Assembly: GCA_900321845.1 (NCBI GenBank)
Contig: ONXT01000124.1
Coordinates: 1-12,255 of the forward strand
Direction: 5' to 3'
Source of the DNA: an uncultured Bacteroidales bacterium
GTDB taxonomy: Bacteria; Bacteroidota; Bacteroidia; Bacteroidales; WCHB1-69
Length of the DNA: 12,255 nt
Below the pieces are notes generated by a model, which was given only the letters and a program-made list of their open reading frames with translations, made no database searches and was not told the origin of the DNA. Made by a program: the position numbers and the translations under genes. Of the stretch, positions 1 through 6,618 are shown piece by piece. The number at the start of each line of letters is the position of its first letter. Position 1 is the first letter of the stretch.

Positions 1-1048
1 AGCCATATACAATCATGGAGAGGATGATGGCCCATACCATGCTGCCGGTGTTGCCGATGCCGAAAAGTCCGAAACGGAAGAACCAGGCAATCATGGCCAT
101 CAGCATCACCTTCTTGATGCCGAAACGCTTGAGGAAGAAGGGGATGAGCAAAATACAGAGGGTTTCTGCTATCTGTGATATGGAGTAGATGATGACGGAA
201 TATTTCACGCCGAAGGTGTCGGCGAAGGCAGGGTCAGCGGCGAAGGATGAGATGAACGGGGTGGCGAAGCCGTTGGTGATTTGCAAGGCCGCTCCTAACA
301 ACATGGAGAAGATGAAGAAGATGGCCATTTTTTTCTGTTTGAAAAGTGAAAATGCTTGCAAACCAAGAGCTTCCACAAAACTTTTCTTTTCTCCTTTGTT
401 GATGGCACATTTCGGCAGGGTGAAAGCATAAACTCCTAACAGGATGCCCAAGATACCGCTCAGCATGAACTGGAACGGGGTGTTGGAGGCCTGTACCGTC
501 ATGCCCGCATCGTGCTGGGCCCACAGGAAGTCGGCAGGGTTCGACAGACAGGAGGCCAAGAAATTGTCGGAAAAATGCACGAGGTCCACCAGCCACATGG
601 CGCAAATGAACCCGATGGTGCCGAACACGCGGATGGGTGGGAAATCTTTCACAGTATCCAAGCCGCCATTCTCCAACGCATTGTACGCCACTGAGTTGGA
701 TAGTGCGATGGTGGGCATGTAAAACGCCACACTGATAGAATAGAGGGTGAACAGCCCGATGAAGTTGGGGTTGGGATTCGCCAGTCCGTAGAAACAAGCG
801 GCAATCATGGCACCTCCTGCCAAAATATGGCAGATCCCGAGCGTTTTTTGCGCCTGAATCCAACGGTCGGCAATGATGCCCATCAGGGCGGGCATGAACA
901 GCGATACGATACCTTGCATGGCATAGAACAATCCGATGTCGCCACCTAATCCACATTTGCCTAAATACTTACCCATACAGGTCAAATAAGCTCCCCACAC
1001 GGCATACTGCAGGAAGTTCATCACAATCAGTCTGAATTTTAGTTTCAT
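1..1048 (-). CDS. nupG: Nucleoside:H+ symporter, NupG family (MFS), C-terminus cut by window edge
   Basis: Inner-membrane permease that imports nucleosides with protons. The ATG lies at 1048-1046 and the frame stays open to the window edge, giving 349 residues; E. coli NupG has about 418, so roughly the last 70 are missing. The sequence matches E. coli NupG as I remember it: an N-terminus MKLKFRLIVMNFLQYAVWG, FMPALMGIIADRW at about 51-63, DFPPIRVFGTIGF at 135-147, and MAIFFIFSMLLGAALQITN at 241-259. The TM5-TM6 loop (about 155-190) is longer than in E. coli NupG. Hydrophobic helices run throughout. No partner gene is visible to its left. It is separated from the upstream FAH-family gene by about 150 bp that hold a promoter core, so it is probably transcribed on its own. 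Family assignment is secure; exact nucleoside specificity is inferred. Confidence 0.93.
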   Translation of the reverse strand, partial: MKLKFRLIVMNFLQYAVWGAYLTCMGKYLGKCGLGGDIGLFYAMQGIVSLFMPALMGIIADRWIQAQKTLGICHILAGGAMIAACFYGLANPNPNFIGLFTLYSISVAFYMPTIALSNSVAYNALENGGLDTVKDFPPIRVFGTIGFICAMWLVDLVHFSDNFLASCLSNPADFLWAQHDAGMTVQASNTPFQFMLSGILGILLGVYAFTLPKCAINKGEKKSFVEALGLQAFSLFKQKKMAIFFIFSMLLGAALQITNGFATPFISSFAADPAFADTFGVKYSVIIYSISQIAETLCILLIPFFLKRFGIKKVMLMAMIAWFFRFGLFGIGNTGSMVWAIILSMIVYG

Positions 1049-1106
1049 GGTTATTAAAGATTATTGATTATTTATTTGAAGATTCTAAGATTTGATATTT
1101 AGCTTG

Positions 1107-1114
1107 CAAAAATA
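1107..1114 (-). promoter_or_regulatory. Bacteroidota-type promoter core upstream of nupG
   Basis: The minus strand reads TATTTTTG, matching the Bacteroides -7 consensus TAnnTTTG. A TTTC (plus-strand gaaa at 1134-1137) lies 19 bp upstream, close to the TTTG expected near -33. Transcription would start about 50 bases before the nupG ATG. The call rests on motif and position only. Confidence 0.55.
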
Positions 1115-1163
1115 AAGAATTATTGGCAGACTTGAAAGTCACAGGAAGATGTGCTTTCTTCCG

Positions 1164-1198
1164 TTTTCACCTTTCAATTCTCAATTTTCACCTTTCAA
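1164..1198. repeat. Two-copy 14-bp direct repeat in low-complexity intergenic DNA
   Basis: The 14-mer ttttcacctttcaa occurs exactly at 1164-1177 and 1185-1198 (period 21), separated by ttctcaa. It abuts the stop codon of the FAH-family gene (1202-1200). The tract is T/C-rich and lacks G except at its edges. Similar short degenerate repeats are known between genes in Bacteroidales; no function can be assigned. Confidence 0.7.
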
Positions 1199-1199
1199 C

Positions 1200-1811
1200 T
1201 TATTTCACCCTGAAATTCAGCAATTTCCGTTCTCCAATCCATCCTTCCAAGCGATCGTTGATGGCCACTTTCCCTACGCCTTTCGGGGTGCCGGTGTAGA
1301 TGACGTCTCCCATTTTCAAGGTCATGAATTGGGAAACGTAGGAAATGATTTTGTCAATGGTGAAAATCATCTCACTGCTGTTTCCACTTTGAACCGTTTT
1401 CCCATTCAAATCCAGATGGAAATCAAGGTTGTTTAGATTCTCAAATTCTTCTTTATCAATGAATTGGCTCATCACTGCTGAGCCGTCGAAAGCCTTGGCG
1501 ATTTCCCACGGATTTCCGTTCTCTATGCAATTTTTTTGCAGATCGCGGGCAGTAAAATCAATTCCCAAGCCGATGGCATCGTAGTAGGTGTGCGCATATT
1601 TTTCCTGAATATACTTCCCTACCTTGTTGATTCGGTATATCAGTTCCACCTCGTATTCAACTTGTTGTGAAAAATCTGGCAGGAAAAAAGGCCGGTTCCG
1701 AATGACCATTGCGCTTTCCGGTTTCAGAAAGAAAGTGGGCTCCGTCGGGACTTTGTGTCCAAGCTCTTGAATGTGAGGTAAATAGTTACGACCGATGCAG
1801 ATTATTTTCAT
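1200..1811 (-). CDS. FAHD1-like fumarylacetoacetate hydrolase family protein
   Basis: Cytosolic metal-dependent enzyme of the FAH fold, 203 residues, closest in layout to FAHD1 (acylpyruvate hydrolase / oxaloacetate decarboxylase; about 224 residues in human). Visible family features: RNYLPHIQE at 8-16, with His13 and Glu16 in the spacing of the FAHD1 catalytic His-Glu pair; FLKP at 28-31; acidic metal ligands Glu54 and Glu56 (YEVEL) and Asp85 (GIDFTARDLQ); Lys106 in WEIAKAFD; MIFTIDKIISYVS at 148-160; and the closing TGTPKGVG at 173-180. It starts 9 bp after the stop of the outer-membrane protein gene, so it is probably the last gene of a three-gene transcript. Fold and metal site are well supported. 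Substrate (oxaloacetate, acylpyruvate or an aromatic ring-cleavage product) cannot be decided from sequence; no aromatic degradation genes are nearby. Confidence 0.92.
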   Translation of the reverse strand: MKIICIGRNYLPHIQELGHKVPTEPTFFLKPESAMVIRNRPFFLPDFSQQVEYEVELIYRINKVGKYIQEKYAHTYYDAIGLGIDFTARDLQKNCIENGNPWEIAKAFDGSAVMSQFIDKEEFENLNNLDFHLDLNGKTVQSGNSSEMIFTIDKIISYVSQFMTLKMGDVIYTGTPKGVGKVAINDRLEGWIGERKLLNFRVK

Positions 1812-1820
1812 CTATTATAA

Positions 1821-2612
1821 TTAAAAACACAGTCCGATTTGAAATTCAATCCCGCCGTTAGTGGCTTTGTTCGGTTCATTCGTAATCGGATGGTGACTTT
1901 TTTGGGCATTGAAAAAATTTGTGAAACTATGCACATAATTGGCATAGAAATAGATTCTGCAGGCATCTTGAATCACATATTCCAATCCCAGTCCGATGTA
2001 GCCGCTCTCGCGGAAAACGAAAGTTTCATCCTTGTACATGAACTTTTGCGTTTTCTGTTTTTCCCCCTTTTGCATGTAGGTGTCCTGCGCTTTGGCAGTG
2101 AGCCGGAAGCTGTGCAGCAAACCGAAGTTGCCGCCCACTACAAACCCTTTTATGTTGGGTGTTTTCAGCTTGATACCTGTAGGGATGGAAACATAAATCG
2201 CTGAGTATTTGCGGGTTAAAGGTTGGATGAGGGAATCCCCTTCAAAAGGAATCCCCTCAAATTTGAACTTGCCTCCGCCGTGCTGGAAAAAGATGCCCGT
2301 GGAGAAATAGTAGTTCTCCTTGGTGGTGAAATTTATATCAACGGGTATGCCATATTTTAGCATAGCAGTTGTCCCATCGCGTTCCAAGGAGTCGCTCCGT
2401 GGGTTCAGCCAGTTGGGACCGATTCCGAAGGCGAGCCCCAAAGTGACTCGTTTCCCGAAATTGTTTTCCCGAGGCGGACGTGGCGGGCGAGGCTGCCGGT
2501 CTTTGTTCCCAATTGGAACGCCGCTGCTTTTTATTACGTGCGTTGTGTCCGCAGCATAGCATAAAGTGCTGCCAAACAATACGATAAAAATAACGAGTAT
2601 GATTCTTTTCAT
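1821..2612 (-). CDS. Outer-membrane beta-barrel protein, PorT-like
   Basis: Predicted secreted beta-barrel of 263 residues. The N-terminus MKRIILVIFIVLFGSTLCYA is a signal peptide, with likely cleavage near residue 20. A Pro/Arg-rich linker follows (QPRPPRPPREN, 40-50), then alternating amphipathic strands typical of Bacteroidota OMP_b-brl/PorT proteins (VTLGLAFGIG, YYFSTGIFFQHGG, YVSIPTGIKLK, YIGLGLEYVI, RIYFYANYVHSF, GGIEFQIGLCF). The chain ends in Phe, as expected for a C-terminal barrel insertion signal. The segments before the linker do not fit a TonB-dependent receptor plug. It lies 25 bp downstream of a small membrane protein gene and 9 bp upstream of the FAH-family gene. Localisation is fairly sure; ligand or role is unknown. 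The cysteine at 18 lacks a proper lipobox, so a lipoprotein is unlikely. Confidence 0.82.
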   Translation of the reverse strand: MKRIILVIFIVLFGSTLCYAADTTHVIKSSGVPIGNKDRQPRPPRPPRENNFGKRVTLGLAFGIGPNWLNPRSDSLERDGTTAMLKYGIPVDINFTTKENYYFSTGIFFQHGGGKFKFEGIPFEGDSLIQPLTRKYSAIYVSIPTGIKLKTPNIKGFVVGGNFGLLHSFRLTAKAQDTYMQKGEKQKTQKFMYKDETFVFRESGYIGLGLEYVIQDACRIYFYANYVHSFTNFFNAQKSHHPITNEPNKATNGGIEFQIGLCF

Positions 2613-2637
2613 AGTAAGGAATTATCGGCAAAAAGTT

Positions 2638-3000
2638 CTACTGTTTTTCCAAATGGATGGGAGCGAGGAACAAGGCGCCATGGGTGGTAAGGAAAATGTA
2701 GGTTGACAAGGCGAACCACGGCCATTCGGGGGTGAAAACCAGTCGGGCTAAAAGGTAGCAACCAATCATGGCGGCAATCCATACAATCAGTGCGGGCAAG
2801 TTGCGTTTCTTGATCACGTTTTTCTCTTCTTCCGTAAGTTCGTCGTTGGTGCCGATTAAAATGGCGCTCAGGATGCCCAGTATCACCAAGGGAATGTAGC
2901 ACCACCCGCCTGAAGGCAAAATAAAACAAAGCAAAATTCCTGCCAGACCCAGCGAGAATTCTGCAACACCTTGTTTCCGTTTCTTGAAATTTGTTATCAT
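2638..3000 (-). CDS. Small integral membrane protein of unknown function
   Basis: Protein of 120 residues that I do not recognise. After a basic N-terminus (MITNFKKRKQG) it shows hydrophobic segments at about 13-29, 33-50, 69-89 and 94-113. An acidic/basic cytoplasmic-type loop (NDELTEEEKNVIKKR, 52-66) separates the two hairpins, which suggests four membrane helices. The frame stays open upstream to a TTG at 3048, but that codon lies inside a promoter-like -7 box, so I chose the ATG at 3000. It is the first gene of a probable operon with the beta-barrel protein and the FAH-family enzyme. Function is not inferred. Confidence 0.8.
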   Translation of the reverse strand: MITNFKKRKQGVAEFSLGLAGILLCFILPSGGWCYIPLVILGILSAILIGTNDELTEEEKNVIKKRNLPALIVWIAAMIGCYLLARLVFTPEWPWFALSTYIFLTTHGALFLAPIHLEKQ

Positions 3001-3045
3001 CTGTTTCTTTTTTGGTTTGAACAGTGGGGGCTTCGGATATCTGCG

Positions 3046-3053
3046 CAAAAATA
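3046..3053 (-). promoter_or_regulatory. Bacteroidota-type promoter core for the small membrane protein operon
   Basis: The minus strand reads TATTTTTG followed by CGCA; the 13-mer tgcgcaaaaatac here (3042-3054) recurs exactly at 5318-5330 before another gene. The -33 element is weak (CTTG, 17 bp upstream) and would lie in the last codons of the metallophosphoesterase gene. A start about 7 bases downstream would leave a leader of roughly 40 bases before the ATG at 3000 and would exclude the TTG at 3048 as a start codon. Confidence 0.5.
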
Positions 3054-3063
3054 CAAATTTATC

Positions 3064-3570
3064 TTACATGCAAGATCCAGTCATTTTGGGTTCGTCATAA
3101 ATTTCTAGGTTGCTCAACTGATTTCCAGTGATATCCATCCGAATAAAAGTGAGGCGTGTATGGTGTCCGAAACGGGAGGCGGAGCCGGGATTCATGAACA
3201 TCAGGTGATGCTTCTGGTCATTCATTACCTTTAAGATATGGGAGTGCCCGGCAATGAAAATCGTAGGATGCTCTTTTTCAATTAGTTGTAGGGCAGGCGT
3301 TGAGTAATAGTTGCCATTTCCGACAATGTGCATAATGGCTACTTTGTGCTGTTCGCAATTGAACACGAGCGATTCGGTGGTGTGTTCGCGCACCTCCCAG
3401 TCATCGCAGTTCCCATACACTGCGCGCACCGGTGCGATCAGCTGCAGTTCCGTCAGCACATCCATGCTGCCGATGTCGCCGGCATGCCATATCTCGTCGC
3501 ATTTTTCAAAAAACGTGAAGAGCTCAGGATGCACGAACCCGTGTGTGTCGGAGATGATGCCTATTTTCAT
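3064..3570 (-). CDS. Metallophosphoesterase, YfcE/MJ0936 family
   Basis: Cytosolic phosphodiesterase of 168 residues with the complete binuclear metal site of the calcineurin-like superfamily: Asp8 and His10 (SDTHG), Asp32 (HAGD), Asn54 (GNCD), His81 (MHIVGNG), and His109 and His111 (GHSH). The NPGSASR segment (127-133) is typical of the YfcE/MJ0936 group. Length is normal for that group (about 160-185). Family members hydrolyse model phosphodiesters in vitro, and the natural substrate is generally unknown. It begins 87 bp downstream of ridA, across a strong inverted repeat, so co-transcription with ridA is uncertain. The ATG at 3570 is preferred because it directly precedes the conserved KIGIISDTHG strand. 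Confidence 0.92.
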   Translation of the reverse strand: MKIGIISDTHGFVHPELFTFFEKCDEIWHAGDIGSMDVLTELQLIAPVRAVYGNCDDWEVREHTTESLVFNCEQHKVAIMHIVGNGNYYSTPALQLIEKEHPTIFIAGHSHILKVMNDQKHHLMFMNPGSASRFGHHTRLTFIRMDITGNQLSNLEIYDEPKMTGSCM

Positions 3571-3583
3571 CTATGAGTTATTT

Positions 3584-3638
3584 GTGAACAGTGAACAATG
3601 AACTGACCTGCATTGCAGTATCTCAGTTCATTGTTCAT
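3584..3638. repeat. 15-bp perfect inverted repeat built from heptamer repeats, ridA-metallophosphoesterase gap
   Basis: Arms tgaacaatgaactga (3592-3606) and tcagttcattgttca (3623-3637) pair perfectly across 16 bases, and the loop itself holds a small hairpin (ctgc at 3608-3611 with gcag at 3615-3618). The left arm is part of a heptamer tandem: gtgaaca at 3584-3590 and 3591-3597, then the degenerate atgaact at 3598-3604. The right arm holds agttcat and tgttcat (3625-3638). There is no T-run on the minus side, so it is not a classic intrinsic terminator. It could end or attenuate the ridA transcript, or be a palindromic repeat element. Confidence 0.75.
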
Positions 3639-3657
3639 TAATTCCAGTCCACGGTTT

Positions 3658-4032
3658 TTACTTTACGGCTACGGTCTCTATTTCCACCATGACGCCCATA
3701 GGAAGCGCTTTCACGGCGAAAGCGGCGCGTGCCGGCGGATTGGTGCTGTAGTACTTGGCGTAAACCTCGTTCATCGGCTTGAAATTGGCCATATCGCTCA
3801 AAAGACAGGTGGATTTCACCACATCGTCGAAAGTGTAGCCGGCTTCTTTCAGGATTGCGCCAATATTTTGCATAACCTGCTCGGTTTGTTCTTCAATGGT
3901 GTCGGCAATTTTGCCGGTGGCGGGATCTACCGGAATCTGACCGGAGATGTAGAGGGTTCCGTTGATTTCAATGGCTTGGCTGTAAGGTCCGATGGCCTTC
4001 GGGGCTTTGTCGGTGTGGATTACTTTCTTCAT
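3658..4032 (-). CDS. ridA: RidA family enamine/imine deaminase
   Basis: Cytosolic 124-residue enzyme that speeds hydrolysis of reactive 2-aminoacrylate and related enamines/imines made by PLP enzymes, releasing ammonia and a 2-oxoacid. Family landmarks are all present: Tyr17 in AIGPYSQAI, LYISGQIPVDP at 27-37, the active-site Arg102 in NPPARAAFAV, and Glu118 in VMVEIETVAV. Length matches the family, which forms trimers. It starts 24 bp after the stop of the FHS sugar transporter gene and is probably co-transcribed with it. The Arg and Glu place it with true RidA rather than with Rid subfamilies lacking the catalytic arginine. Confidence 0.96.
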   Translation of the reverse strand: MKKVIHTDKAPKAIGPYSQAIEINGTLYISGQIPVDPATGKIADTIEEQTEQVMQNIGAILKEAGYTFDDVVKSTCLLSDMANFKPMNEVYAKYYSTNPPARAAFAVKALPMGVMVEIETVAVK

Positions 4033-4056
4033 GATTCAATATTTTTAAGGTTATTT

Positions 4057-5304
4057 TTAAGATTCTTTGGATTTGATTTTATATCCGTAGGCAGCGAAAA
4101 ACAGGATATAGGCATAGCTGACGAAAAGCAGGATGTAGGCGTACTGGTTTCCGAAATTTTCGCACAATCTGCTATAAATCAGCGGCATAACGGCTCCGCC
4201 AGCGATGGCCATCACTAAAAGGCCGGAGGCGAGTTCCGTATGTCGGCCCAAATCATGGATGGAGAGCGGCCAAATGGCGGGCCACATGATGGCATGCGCG
4301 AAACTCAGCATGATGATGCAGGCGATGGAGAGCATCCCTTTGGTGAAGAGCGCCACGCAGACCAGTGCGGCAGCCAGGCATACGTTGACAATCAAAGCTT
4401 GGCGTTGCGAAATCATCTTCGGGATGGTGGCGATGCCCACCAGATAGCCCAACAACATGGCAACAAGGGCAAAGGCGCTGAAACTCTTTGAGAAGGCAAG
4501 CGGGTATCCCCAGAAAACACCTAACTTCGGCAGGTAGTCGATGGCGATGACTTCCGCGCCGACGTAGAAGAAAATGGCGACCACGCCTAACCACATATAG
4601 GGGTAGGCAAATATGGATTTATGGGTTCCACTCTGCTGATTTTCGGCAGATTCAATTTTGGGTAGTTTAGCTAATTTCAAGAATATCACCAGAAACAGGA
4701 ATACGACGGTGATGATGATATAGGGGAGGATGATTTGTTCGGACATACTTTGGAGCAGGGTGTCGCGTCCTGGGCCGGCGGGTTGCGTTTTCAACAACTC
4801 CATCTCTTTGTCCATGCCCGAAAACAGCGCGTTGTAAAGCACGTAAACCCCGATGATCCCTGCCATTTTATTGCAGATTCCCATCAGACTGACGCGCCGT
4901 GCTGCCGTTTCAATCGGTCCGAGAATGGTGGCATAGGGGTTGGAGGCGGTTTGCAGTACCGACAATCCGATGCCTTGGACGAACAGTCCGACGAGAAAGA
5001 AAAGGTAGCTGCGCGTGATGGCGGCTGGCACAAACAGGATGGAGCCGACGGCCATGGTCAACAGTCCGATCATCATTCCATTGCTGTAGCCTACTTTCTT
5101 GATCAGGAAAGAGGCGGGGATTGACATCACGAAGTAGGAGATGTAGAAGGCGAAGGGGACGAATGCGGACTGGAATTCTGTGAGTTCGCAGGTGATTTGC
5201 AGGAAGGGCATCAAGATGCTGTTCACCCATGTGATGAAACCGAAGATGAAAAACAGCGATCCGATGACAAAAAGGCTGAATGCGTATTTGTTTTTTTGTT
5301 CCAT
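4057..5304 (-). CDS. Sugar:H+ symporter, FHS (FucP/GluP) family MFS transporter
   Basis: Inner-membrane permease of 415 residues with about 12 helices. The signature of the fucose-galactose-glucose:H+ symporter family is clear: FFIFGFITWVNSILMPFLQ near 18-36, QTASNPYATILGP at 118-130, RRVSLMGICNKMAG at 136-149, FFYVGAEV at 245-252, and HAIMWPAIWPLSIHDLG at 337-353. A hydrophilic central loop spans about 212-230. Family members carry L-fucose, glucose, galactose, N-acetylglucosamine or related sugars; the sequence does not tell which, and no sugar kinase, isomerase or glycosidase lies beside it. ridA follows 24 bp downstream. A promoter core lies just upstream at 5322-5329, directly after the terminator of the preceding gene, so this is likely the first gene of its transcript. 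Confidence 0.93.
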   Translation of the reverse strand: MEQKNKYAFSLFVIGSLFFIFGFITWVNSILMPFLQITCELTEFQSAFVPFAFYISYFVMSIPASFLIKKVGYSNGMMIGLLTMAVGSILFVPAAITRSYLFFLVGLFVQGIGLSVLQTASNPYATILGPIETAARRVSLMGICNKMAGIIGVYVLYNALFSGMDKEMELLKTQPAGPGRDTLLQSMSEQIILPYIIITVVFLFLVIFLKLAKLPKIESAENQQSGTHKSIFAYPYMWLGVVAIFFYVGAEVIAIDYLPKLGVFWGYPLAFSKSFSAFALVAMLLGYLVGIATIPKMISQRQALIVNVCLAAALVCVALFTKGMLSIACIIMLSFAHAIMWPAIWPLSIHDLGRHTELASGLLVMAIAGGAVMPLIYSRLCENFGNQYAYILLFVSYAYILFFAAYGYKIKSKES

Positions 5305-5321
5305 TAATTATAAATTTTGCG

Positions 5322-5329
5322 CAAAAATA
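5322..5329 (-). promoter_or_regulatory. Bacteroidota-type promoter core for the sugar transporter-ridA transcript
   Basis: The minus strand reads TATTTTTG, fitting TAnnTTTG. A TTTC (plus-strand gaaa at 5348-5351) stands 18 bp upstream at the -33 position, inside the loop of the preceding terminator hairpin. The predicted leader is short, about 10 bases before the ATG at 5304. Confidence 0.55.
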
Positions 5330-5335
5330 CATAAA

Positions 5336-5366
5336 AAAAACGTAGATGAAATCCATCTACGTTTTT
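5336..5366 (-). terminator. Intrinsic terminator of the DUF1573 gene
   Basis: cgtagatg (5341-5348) pairs with catctacg (5354-5361) around a 5-base loop. Flanking A and T runs extend the stem to about 13 bp. In the minus direction the hairpin is followed by an eight-T run (complement of 5333-5340). It begins about 20 bases after the DUF1573 stop codon. T5362-5366 on the plus strand would also let it act in reverse, but no plus-strand gene is present. Confidence 0.85.
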
Positions 5367-5385
5367 CTTATCTACAAATATTTGT

Positions 5386-6471
5386 TTATCGTTGAACGTA
5401 TCCTTTCACTCTGATGGTTTGTTCTGGATTGTTGGGGGAGTTGGTAATGATGTCGAGGGTGGCATCTTGGCCGTTGCGGCGGCTTTGAGCCTTGAAAGTC
5501 CAGGTCAGGTTGACGGTTTGGCCGGGCTCGATGGTCATGGCAGAGATTTTATAGGTGAGGGAGGGCATGCTGCTTTCAATTTTTCTGATGGTCAGCGTGG
5601 ATTTGCCGGTGTTTGTGATTTTAACCACATCGCTGGCAGAGGTGTTTTGGGCGATGGTGTCGAAATTGAAGTTCACTTTGTCGTAAGAGGCGATGGGGGC
5701 TCTGGCAAGGTCCTTGGGGCTTAAGTCGGAGAAGTCCTCCTTGATGGTTACGTTGTAATAGAGGTACTTGCGGGGTTCAACTGAGTCGTTGGTGATGAAG
5801 ACGGCGCGGTCTTTCAGATTTCCCCAGCCGTTGCGCTTGGTGGCGTCATACTTCAGTACGATGTAGCCCTCCGTTCCAGCATTGATTTGGTCGCCGAAAC
5901 TTCTGGATTGCTCCGTAATGTATTGGGATTGTTCCAATTTGACGGAGATGGGGGTTCCGTCTTCATAGAAGTTGCGCAGATAGAAGGTGTCCAGATGGGT
6001 TTGGGTGTTCTTCACGTCGAATCTGACGGAGTTCTCTTTCACACGCACTTCGCCGCGACCTTGCTTGTAGCCTGCCAACTCATATTTTGTGGGGGGGCGT
6101 TTGATGACGTTGCCCTTGATGAAAATAAGATAGGGGGTTGAATTCTCTTCGTTGGTGGTGACTTTGATGTTCTTGTTGAACTGTCCCGGACGTCCCCACG
6201 GGTCGTAGGTTGCATCGATGAATCCAGTTTCGCCTGGAGCGACGGCGGTTTTGGTGTAATTAGCTGCAGTACAACCGCATCCCGGCTTTACATTTTTCAG
6301 TTCAAGAGGTTCTGTGCCGACATTCTTAAATGTGAAACGAGCGGTTATTTTTCCGCCTTCTTCATGAACGTCGCCAAATTCGTGTGTTTTTTTGTCAAAT
6401 TCGATTTTCGGTTGTGCCATTGCAATGCAAAAGGCGACAATCAATGATAATGATAAGACTAATTTTTTCAT
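5386..6471 (-). CDS. Secreted DUF1573 domain protein
   Basis: Exported protein of 361 residues. The N-terminus MKKLVLSLSLIVAFCIAMAQ is a signal peptide with likely cleavage after the AMA at 17-19. A DUF1573 domain follows: FDKKTHEFGDVHEEGG at 25-40, FTFKNVGTEPLELKNV at 46-61, and the hallmark PGCGCT at 63-68 with Cys65 and Cys67. A second Ig-like domain of the same kind lies near 265-361 (VNFNFDTIAQNTSASDVVKITNTGKSTLTIRKIES...), but it lacks the GCGCT motif. DUF1573 proteins are common in Bacteroidota envelopes and their role is not established; the folds resemble ASH/MSP-type beta sandwiches. It has its own promoter core and a strong terminator, so it is transcribed alone. Confidence 0.9.
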   Translation of the reverse strand: MKKLVLSLSLIVAFCIAMAQPKIEFDKKTHEFGDVHEEGGKITARFTFKNVGTEPLELKNVKPGCGCTAANYTKTAVAPGETGFIDATYDPWGRPGQFNKNIKVTTNEENSTPYLIFIKGNVIKRPPTKYELAGYKQGRGEVRVKENSVRFDVKNTQTHLDTFYLRNFYEDGTPISVKLEQSQYITEQSRSFGDQINAGTEGYIVLKYDATKRNGWGNLKDRAVFITNDSVEPRKYLYYNVTIKEDFSDLSPKDLARAPIASYDKVNFNFDTIAQNTSASDVVKITNTGKSTLTIRKIESSMPSLTYKISAMTIEPGQTVNLTWTFKAQSRRNGQDATLDIITNSPNNPEQTIRVKGYVQR

Positions 6472-6506
6472 ATTGAGTGTTTTTTGTCGTTTTCAAAAAA
6501 AGCTTG

Positions 6507-6514
6507 CAAAATTA
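6507..6514 (-). promoter_or_regulatory. Bacteroidota-type promoter core for the DUF1573 gene
   Basis: The minus strand reads TAATTTTG followed by CAAGC, fitting TAnnTTTG, about 36 bases before the ATG at 6471. No good TTTG is found at the expected -33 spacing, so this is a position-supported motif only. Confidence 0.45.
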
Positions 6515-6530
6515 CAACTTTCAGTCGAGA

Positions 6531-6556
6531 TAAAAAGTTTTTTCAAAGACTTTTTA
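6531..6556 (-). other. AT-rich 8-bp hairpin downstream of the TPR protein gene
   Basis: taaaaagt (6531-6538) pairs with acttttta (6549-6556) across a 10-base loop, between the stop of the TPR-like gene (6619) and the DUF1573 promoter. It has only one G-C pair and no following T-run in the minus direction, so a terminator role is weak; chance in AT-rich DNA is possible. Confidence 0.3.
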
Positions 6557-6618
6557 CTAAATAATGTTAAAACCCAAAGTGGCACCTCGCATAAAAGTGA
6601 ATTTAAATGTGGTTACCA

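Noticed and set aside
234..956. Minus-strand 240-codon frame inside nupG
   Set aside because: It is a shifted frame of the same strand; the true frame gives a continuous NupG homologue from 1048 to the window edge. The alternative product is His/Arg/Cys-rich and not protein-like.
3613..4218. Plus-strand 201-codon frame opposite ridA and the transporter end
   Set aside because: It overlaps two well-supported minus-strand genes and their gap and has no recognisable domain.
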